A stretch of 64,000 bases of DNA from Drechmeria coniospora (taxonomy: Eukaryota; Ascomycota; Sordariomycetes; Hypocreales; Ophiocordycipitaceae): contig NC_054390.1 of NCBI RefSeq assembly GCF_001625195.1, positions 3,434,027 to 3,498,026 of the forward strand, written 5' to 3'. Below the pieces are notes generated by a model. That model did not search any database, was not told the DNA's origin, and saw nothing but the letters and a program-made list of their open reading frames with translations. A program made the translations under genes and the position numbers. Below are positions 57,452 to 64,000 of the stretch, in pieces. The first letter of the stretch is position 1; the number at the start of each line of letters is the position of its first letter.

Positions 57452-58597
57452 CTCAGACGGGCCGATGACGCGTTGTTCCGGTGGTTGATGGACGGACGCA
57501 AGGCAAGCAGATGACGGCGGACGAGACGAGAATGAGTCAGTTGTCGCCTGGGTCGTTGCGCAATCAATTCATTGATCGAATCTCTTCTGGGGGGGGGGGG
57601 GTGGATGGCAGCAGAGAAGAGACCTCGCGAAGGACCCCGCAATCCAGCCACCTACTTACATGCACTGTAGGTTCCAGACCTCCATCCGACTTCGCAGCCC
57701 CGCTGCGTGCGGCAGTCATCCCATCGCGCGTCAAGTATATTCTGCCTCTGGCGGCGTCCTCCTCGCCATTCCTGTCTGCCGATGTGCATCCTGGCGGTAT
57801 TCCGCATAGTATGGATACAAGGGCGTTTCAGTGCCTTTTGCTTTAATTTCCCTCCACAGTCTTGTCGCGATGGCCGAGAGCAAGTTGGGGTCTGATTGAG
57901 GTGGCCTCCAAGGCCTGTCGAGCAAGTGACGGGCCCGACATCTCCTACAGTTGAGCAAGAAGGGATCGGCAGATAATACGTTGGCGCCGAATATAGTTCC
58001 GCCGGAGTGGAGCCCCGGAGTGCCGAAACGGAACCGGACCAGGTGGCACGGAACCGATAGCGGCTCCGTTGCCGAGCGGAAACTCAATCAAGAGCTTGAA
58101 CATCAATTCGTTTCACCCCTTGCCACTTGGTCTGTGCCAAAGGCGGCGACACGATTTCACGACCAGTCAAGTTTGGATGACGCCCCGTGCGCCATATGCA
58201 GGCACATACTCGGAGGGACTTTTCTTCCCGGCCGAAGGTATTTTGTGCAGTAGCGGCAAAGGTTCATTGGATTACGATACGGTTCCACATGTAGACCCCG
58301 AAATTACATGTGCAACTACGGAGTAGGGTTGTAAGTACTCCGTACAGCGAAGTAATTTCACTACTTGTGCTTATTTATACTTACATGCAAGTAATTATTT
58401 ACTTGTTCTCCGTAAGTACTTGCGAATATTACTCGCTTGTACGGAGTACAGAGTATTACAAGTACTGTACTTCAGCACTCTGCGGACACACTGGTCCACA
58501 ACCAACTCCATCGGGAACTCCATCTGGATCCCCTCTGGATCCACCAAGGAGCAAAAATTGACAAAAAAACAACACTCGAAGGGCGTGGAAGACGAAT
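57452..58597. other. Intergenic: Nudix promoter side and a GTAC island
   Basis: Contains a 13-base G run (57589-57601), ordinary sequence, and a GTAC island (58310-58480) just before the tRNA. No coding frame is supported. Confidence 0.5.
58310..58480. repeat. GTAC-word island next to the tRNA gene
   Basis: Contains CTACGGAGTAG, AGTACTCCGTAC, GTACGGAGTAC and ACAAGTACTGTAC words. It lies downstream of the leftward tRNA, ending about 120 bases from its 3' end. Confidence 0.7.
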
Positions 58598-58682
58598 TGC
58601 TCCCAGCAGGGCTCGAACCTGCGATCTTCGCATCACTAATGTTCTATTAGTACGACGCTTTAACCAACTAAGCTATGGAAGC
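58598..58682 (-). tRNA. tRNA-Ile(AAU): tRNA-Ile (AAU anticodon) with 11-base intron
   Basis: On the minus strand the acceptor stem GCTTCCA pairs with TGGGAGC (one G-T pair), followed by discriminator A. The D arm is GCTT/AAGC. The anticodon stem TCGTA/TGCGA closes an 18-base loop: mature loop CTAATAA (anticodon AAT) interrupted after position 37 by the 11-base intron GAACATTAGTG. The T arm is GCAGG-TTCGAGC-CCTGC. Length is 85 including intron and 74 mature. The A34 would be edited to inosine to read AUU and AUC. Short introns at exactly this site are usual in fungal nuclear tRNAs. Confidence 0.93.
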
Positions 58683-60394
58683 CTTTCTCGTGTTTTGGTT
58701 GGAAGCCGAGGCACTGTTGTGCCACTTAAAGATACTGGATTCTTGGAGGAATCTGTCGAGTTGATTGGCGAGTACGAAGATGGATCTTGGCAAGTATTCT
58801 CCTTGTACTAGGCTTCAGAGATAATCAAGAAGGGTTCACAACAAGACACGACACGCCATCATCAGGTGCTGGTGAATTGGTGTGTTGGTGTTGGGCAGGT
58901 TCAACAAGGGCGACGCCGTGTCCGAAAAGAGAGCTGGCCACTACGTCTTCCTGACACATGCCTATATCGGGACATCAGGATAAGGGCTGGTATGACAAGT
59001 TTATTTGCACTGGATGTACGACCGGCACAAGGCGCTGGTGCCGTGGGCCCTGATCCTTGTCCCCTGGCTACCTGGCCAAGGGCCAACGACGTGCAACTGC
59101 ACACGCACATGAGCAGGCAGCAACACTTCCTCCTTGGCTGGTGACTCCTGCACAACACTCACCGTACATGTGCTACCGATTGCTTGTTTGTGTACCATCT
59201 TGCAAGCCTATGCCTCGCGGTACCTACCGTCAGCGCTCCCGATACCATGGGGTATCAAGACCGCATATTATCAACACCACCCTCTCCGCTACCGGCACAA
59301 ATCAGCCGGCGTGTTCGTTCCCAGCATTGACAAAACCAGCCCCTGAGCCGGTTGGGTTCGGCGGCAACAGCTGTCGCAGCAACAAGAATGGCGGGATCCT
59401 AATCGGTAGTGAATTGTTTGCGAGGCACGTGATGCCTCCATCGTCGGAAAGGAACCGTGGCGTATACTGGACTCACCCCAACCACTATGGCTGTGCATGC
59501 TCGTGCTCACAGATTCCTTGTACCTGTACTGACTATCGGAGCGGAACAAAACTATTCATTCCGATGAAAACAATCTCCAGTGCATAGGCGGGAACGCACA
59601 GGTCAATCACAGCCGGCAGGGAATTCCGTAGCCCTTCCTTCCAACTCCGCATGAGCCCCATCGACGTTGCTCGTGTTTGCCATCCTATGGATTTCGAAGT
59701 CGAGGCTAGATTGACCAGTCAACCGCCAACGACGCGAGTGAAACAAAGTCAATCGGTAAATCGCGGCGGTCAGGAGTAGCTCCAAAGTCCTTTGCGGTCT
59801 CGGGAATTTGCTGTCGAACGACGCGGAAGCCGACCTCGCTGGAGCGTCGTCATCAGCGTGTTCACAGAGGCCGTGGTCATTCTAACGTTTTGGTAAGGAT
59901 AGCTTCATCCATCAGTATGACGTGACAAACTAACTCGAAGATGCTCTGTCACCGCTTCCATGTCAAGCCAGTGGCGAGCATAGAAACGTTCCCGAAATCA
60001 TTTTCCACAGCAGCACAACGTCGACGACTCTCTATACTGAACTCTTGCGCAACATAATGCCATGGTCGACAGAAATTGATTTCACCACATGACGACCTTT
60101 TCCGTTACCGACCATTCGAACTCGTTACGGCTTAGATATAGGGTAGGTTGTTTCTTGCCACTGGTACGTCAGCCCCCCACCGCGCCCCCGCTTGAAAGCT
60201 GATCTGGCAGACAGGCCGTTATTGCTGGTCGAACGACAATCGTCGAGGAACGGGCGCCTACAAAAGAATCGGCATCGTTAGGGGTGCAGTGCTGAGGAAA
60301 GCAAAGGTTCTTCTCGCGGGCCCCCTCCAGCTACCTCCATGGCACGTTGTGAATGCTCGACAAGGGCACAACTGCACGATGCATACCAGCACTG

Positions 60395-60790
60395 GCCGGC
60401 CAGTACTTGAAAGTTGTACTTGGACAACAAGTACTGTACAGTAGGTTTAACAGTCCTTCTCTTACTGATCCTCCTCGTACATGAACTTACTGTAGATGTA
60501 CATGCACGGTACTGATACTGCACGTACCCTGTTAGGTGTACTTGAGTATTTACTTCATTATACTGACTTGTGCAGTAATTTGATCCGACAACCAGTCTGG
60601 ACATAGCGACGCAGCACTGCATAATATTATGTATGTTGTACGGAGCACACCAACTCCATACTCTGCACATACTGTACATGTACTTACGGAGTGTGTACCT
60701 CTACATTCCTGTGCAGCACAAGCACAGTACAGTGCAGTACAATAAGTATCCGTACATGCAATGCACATGATACTCCAGTGCTGTTCCGCA
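60395..60790. repeat. GTAC-word island
   Basis: Words ACAAGTACTGTACAGTA, ACATGTACTTAC and GTACAGTGCAGTAC recur. This is the rightmost island of the window. Confidence 0.65.
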
Positions 60791-61254
60791 ATCCGTACAG
60801 TGCCGCAGGAAACCAGGAATTCAGCACAACTCACCGCTCTCGCAAGCGACCTTCAATTGCTTCGGTTCTCCGCTCCGCAGTACCATTTCCGCCATCCGCA
60901 TTCCGCAACGCCACGACACGACACGATTTATGAGCATGGTCGACGACTGGACCGTCGGCATCCACCTCTACCAGACCGCCTTGAGCCCATGGCACCCATC
61001 AGAGGACCGATTTATAAGCAGGCCAACGATGGCACCGCTGGCGTACGGCGTGCCGATGACCAAACCGCTTCAGGCAACGGTGCCCGGCTCTGTCGGCTCG
61101 TAGTCTCCTTGACAATACAAGCAAGCCATCGTTACGTCAAATTCAATGGCAAGCAAAGCATAAATGACGTCGGATAAATACTTCCTTTTCGCCTCCCACC
61201 CGGCACATGTCGCCTTCCAAAACGGTTGCCCCTGCCTGCACCGCGAGTCAACGA

Positions 61255-61437
61255 CATACCCCTCCAGCTCTCCTCCCTCCCCCCCCCCCCCCATTGTTTG
61301 ACGAAGCGAAGAATAGAGAAAAGCGGAAGGGAAACCAAAGTCAAGCAAAGTCAAGCAAAGCAAAACAGACAGACAGACGAGATAAGGCGACGAACCCTCT
61401 CTCCTCTTTCCCGCTTCTTGTTTCCCCCGCCCCCACC
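61255..61437 (+). promoter_or_regulatory. Pyrimidine-rich core promoter / 5' leader of the GST gene
   Basis: CT-rich block with a 14-base C run (61279-61292), then a repeated GTCAAGCAAA segment (61341-61361), a second CT block and the CACC-ATG start context. CT-rich stretches just upstream of start codons typify highly expressed filamentous-fungal genes. No TATA box is evident. Confidence 0.4.
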
Positions 61438-62570
61438 ATGGCAACCCCGACAGACATCACCCTCTACACGGCCCAGACGCCCAACGGCATCAAGACGTCC
61501 ATCTTGCTCGCCGAGCTCGGTCTCGAATACAAGTTGCATGCCATCCAGATGATGCAGAACGAGCAGAAGGAGCCCTGGTTCCTCGAAATCAACCCCAACG
61601 GTCGCATCCCCGCCCTCACCGACACCTTCAACGGCAAGCCGATCCGCGTCTTCGAGAGCGGCGCCATTCTCGAGTACCTCGTCGACCGCTACGACAAGGA
61701 CCACAAGCTGTCCTATCCCCGTGATGCAGCCGAGCACTGGGAGGTGACGAGCTGGGTACCGTCTCCCCGTCGCCCGTGAAATGACGATCCATCAGGAATG
61801 AGGGAAGCTGACCGTGTGCTTGCCTTGGCCATCCGTAGCTGATGTGGCAGATGGGCGGGTGAGTTCTGCGCCGCCGCCATGGCCCTCATGATGATGTGAA
61901 GCTTGGTCATGCTGATCCGCCATTGCCCCAAACCAGGCTCGGCCCCATGCAAGGCCAGGCCAACCACTTCAAGCGTACGTTCACCGTCTTGACCGTCGCC
62001 GCGTCGTCGCACGACCCGCTTTGTCCAATGGGCAGAGGACAACCTTTCGCTGACGCGAGGTACAGGCTACGCGCCTGAGAAGATTCAGTACGGCATTGAC
62101 CGATACGTCAACGAGACCCGTCGCCTCTACCGCACCTTGGACACCCATCTGTCCAAGGCGCCCCACGGATTCCTCGTCGGCGACCGCTTGACCATTGCCG
62201 ACATCTCCTGCTGGGGCTGGGTCGCCGCCCACGGTACGTTCATGGCTGCCCGCCCCTCTCTGCATGCGTCGCACCACCACGGCCATCATCGACGCCCTTC
62301 CACCTCCGCTCGACCCCCCGCCAGCAGGACCTATCGCTAACGAAAGGAGCGACAGCCTGGGCCGGTGTCAGTCTCGATGAATTCACCCACCTCGAAACTT
62401 GGCTCCAGAAGCTCTTGAAGCGGCCGGGCTTCGAAAAGGGCCGCAACGTGCCATCGGCCCACACCGTCTTCGACAATAACAAGCTGACGGAGGAGGAGTT
62501 GGACAAGAAGGCCGTCGAGGCGAGAACTTGGGTCCAGGGCGGCATGAAGAACGATGCAGCGGCCAAGTAG
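61438..62570 (+). CDS. Glutathione S-transferase, Ure2-like
   Basis: Five exons (61438-61755, 61839-61858, 61937-61974, 62066-62233, 62347-62570) encode 255 residues; introns are 83, 78, 91 and 113 bp. Exons 2 and 3 are only 20 and 38 bases, but together they spell the conserved LMWQMGGLGPMQGQANHFK-RYAPEKI of Ure2/GST proteins, which confirms the splice choices. Residues 1 to about 85 form the thioredoxin-like glutathione site (TLYTAQTPNGIKTSILLAEL, with NPNGRIPAL and FESGAILEYL); the rest is the helical C-terminal domain. Ure2-like enzymes conjugate or reduce substrates with glutathione in the cytosol; unlike yeast Ure2 there is no Asn-rich prion-like N-terminus, so a nitrogen-regulatory role is not implied. 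It converges on the decarboxylase-like gene (219 bases between stops). Confidence 0.93.
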
Positions 62571-62789
62571 TCATGGAGAGTGGAGCGCCTCAAGGCCTTT
62601 GGCCGCTACGCGACAGGCGAGGAGGGCCGGATGATGCTGCGACAACAGCACAACGGCACGCAGCAGCCACGGGTTTGCCATCCCTTGCCATGGCACGTTT
62701 GGTTGGTAGCCAAGTAGGAAAACAGAGACGGAATTTGATGGAAATGGGGACGCCTCGCAGCGTCATCTGCTATGCTTGCTGTGTTGCCT

Positions 62790-64000
62790 TCATCCCTTGA
62801 CGACGGCGAGCTTGCCCCTCACCGGCACGTTCGTCGTCCTCCCGATGGCCGGAAATCCGTCAACCTCGACGCCCTCGCGGAAGAGCAAGCAGTGGCTCGA
62901 ACCGCCAAAGTGAAACATGCCCAGCTCGTCGCCCTTCTTGATCTTCTGACCCTCCCGCACCGTGATGTCGCACGTGCTCACCTCGTCCATGCCGACGCCG
63001 ACAAAGGCCATCAGTCCGATGCGCGGGTTGTCGGCGTCGATGAAGATGACGGCCCGCGTCGCGAGCGCCGAGAGGTATCCCTGCGCGACGACGATGCCCT
63101 TTGTGTCGATCTCGTGCACCGACGGATCGCCGAGGCCCTCGAAGAGCGGCTCGCTAAAGTAGGTGCCGTCCTGCACGAACGCCCGCCGCACCGTCCCGCT
63201 CACGGGCGAGTGCCACCGGTGGTACGACAGCGCCGAGAGGAAGGCCTGGTAGACCGTGCCGCCGGCGAAGTGCTCGTGCGCGAGCGGGTCGTGCGCGAGC
63301 ATATCGAGCGGCGAGTAGGGCTGTCCTTTGATGAAGAACTTGTCGCGTAGATGAACGCCGCGGACGAGGTTGTACACCTTGGATTCGCACGCGTTGGCGA
63401 TGACGTTGTCATCCTCGGGCGAGGCCACCGGACGTGCCTCGTCGCGCACCCGACGAGTGAAGAAGTCTTTCGTTCGTGACCGTCAGCGGGTCCATGTTCA
63501 AAAAGGGGGCCTAGGGGGGCCTTGCGTACCATCCCACGACTTGAAGCCGTAATGCTTCGACGTCGGATCGCAGATGTACATGTCCTCGAACCGGTGGGAC
63601 GTGTTGTTCGGCGCGTTCGCCACCTCCATGAGGTCCCCCAGTCCCGTCTTTCCGAACCAGCAGGTGATGCGGTCGCCGAGCACCTCGGCCGACGCCGGCG
63701 TCTACCATGTCGTCCGTCCATCAGCTCCGCCGTGCACATCAGGCACCAAGACGAAGAAGCGGAAACGTACCTGGAGATACTTTCCCCACTCGTTCAGCAC
63801 CCTTTTCAGCATCCGGTTCACGTCGGGGTCGAGAAAGGCGGCATGTCCACTGCCATCGATCATCAATCAGCAACAGCCTTGGGTCTGCCTGACCTCGTCT
63901 CCCTCACGAAATGGCGCGCACAGACGCAAGCCGGGAAGCTTGGCTCTGCATGGCTTGGCCCTGGACGGAGAGATGGACGGGAGGGCTGTGTGCATACCTC
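62790..64000 (-). CDS. Phosphatidylserine-decarboxylase-like protein, 5' end cut by the window edge
   Basis: The three 3' exons are 63849-63771, 63701-63530 and 63466-62790, joined across 69 and 63 bp introns; three bases (64000-63998) before a GTATGC donor are probably the end of another exon. Joins restore GKYLQ-TPASAEVL and KSWD-DFFTRRVRDEARPV, the latter typical of this family. The visible part (about 308 residues) ends in MFHFGGSSHCLLFREGVEVD. There the GSS triad replaces the LGST of classical PS decarboxylases; its Ser is expected to self-cleave and become the pyruvoyl group. Relatives with this pattern include soluble fungal amino-acid decarboxylases such as PsiD, so the substrate may be an amino acid instead of phosphatidylserine. 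No membrane segment is seen in the visible part. Confidence 0.88.

Larger units (their letters stand above)
58683..61437. other. Intergenic between the tRNA and glutathione transferase genes
   Basis: No supported coding frame. A GTAC island lies at about 60395-60790. The last 180 bases before the GST start are pyrimidine-rich then AAGC/CAAAG-rich, as in many strongly expressed fungal promoters, and include a 14-base C run (61279-61292). Confidence 0.5.

Noticed and set aside
56648..57514. 288-codon + strand frame over the Nudix gene
   Set aside because: Antisense shadow of the Nudix frame.
58437..58811. 124-codon + strand frame
   Set aside because: It reads straight through the antisense of the tRNA-Ile gene, a common false gene.

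Overview
The window reads as nuclear DNA of a filamentous ascomycete, most likely a sordariomycete and possibly of the Hypocreales. The evidence is 50-214 bp GT-AG introns with CTGAC/CTAAC-like branch points 10-25 bases before the acceptor, a class II hydrophobin (an ascomycete-only family), a Clr5-domain protein, an adenylate-forming reductase, and a tRNA-Ile gene with a short intron. The species assignment is inference. I saw no rRNA, CRISPR array, transposase, reverse transcriptase or telomere repeat.

Thirteen protein genes (twelve complete, one cut by the right edge) and one tRNA can be supported. From left to right: a mitochondrially targeted Trm61-like tRNA m1A methyltransferase (904-2218, -); a Clr5-domain protein (3350-6027, -); a Ser/Thr kinase with a long disordered N-terminus (13356-15586, -); the DNA primase large subunit PRI2 (19444-21285, +); a 101-residue zinc-ribbon-like protein (27453-27758, -); an 883-residue membrane sulfatase / LTA-synthase-like protein (38824-41475, -); an AhpD/carboxymuconolactone-decarboxylase-like protein (45634-46660, +); succinyl-CoA:3-ketoacid CoA transferase (46913-49002, -); a class II hydrophobin (50164-50568, -); an A-T-R adenylate-forming reductase (53317-56644, +); a Nudix hydrolase (56804-57451, -); tRNA-Ile(AAU) (58598-58682, -); a Ure2-like glutathione S-transferase (61438-62570, +); and a phosphatidylserine-decarboxylase-like enzyme (62790 to past 64000, -). 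I rebuilt exon structures by hand from splice signals, reading phase and family conservation.

The genes sit in a gene-poor setting. Long deserts lie at 6.0-13.4, 15.6-19.4, 21.3-27.5, 27.8-38.8 and 41.5-45.6 kb. They contain no recognisable transposons. Instead they carry islands built from a small vocabulary centred on the self-complementary tetramer GTAC (CAAGTAC/GTACTTG, TACGGAGTA/TACTCCGTA, GTACATGTAC), several tandem arrays grown from those words, minisatellites, and at least ten G or C homopolymer runs of 12-23 bases.

Functionally the left two thirds are mostly housekeeping or regulatory genes (tRNA modification, replication, signalling). The right third (46-64 kb) is enriched for metabolic and accessory functions: CoA transfer, cell-surface coating, carboxylate activation and reduction, Nudix, glutathione transfer, and amino-acid or PS-type decarboxylation. 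That grouping could be the edge of a specialised-metabolite cluster running off the right side, but the window alone does not prove it.
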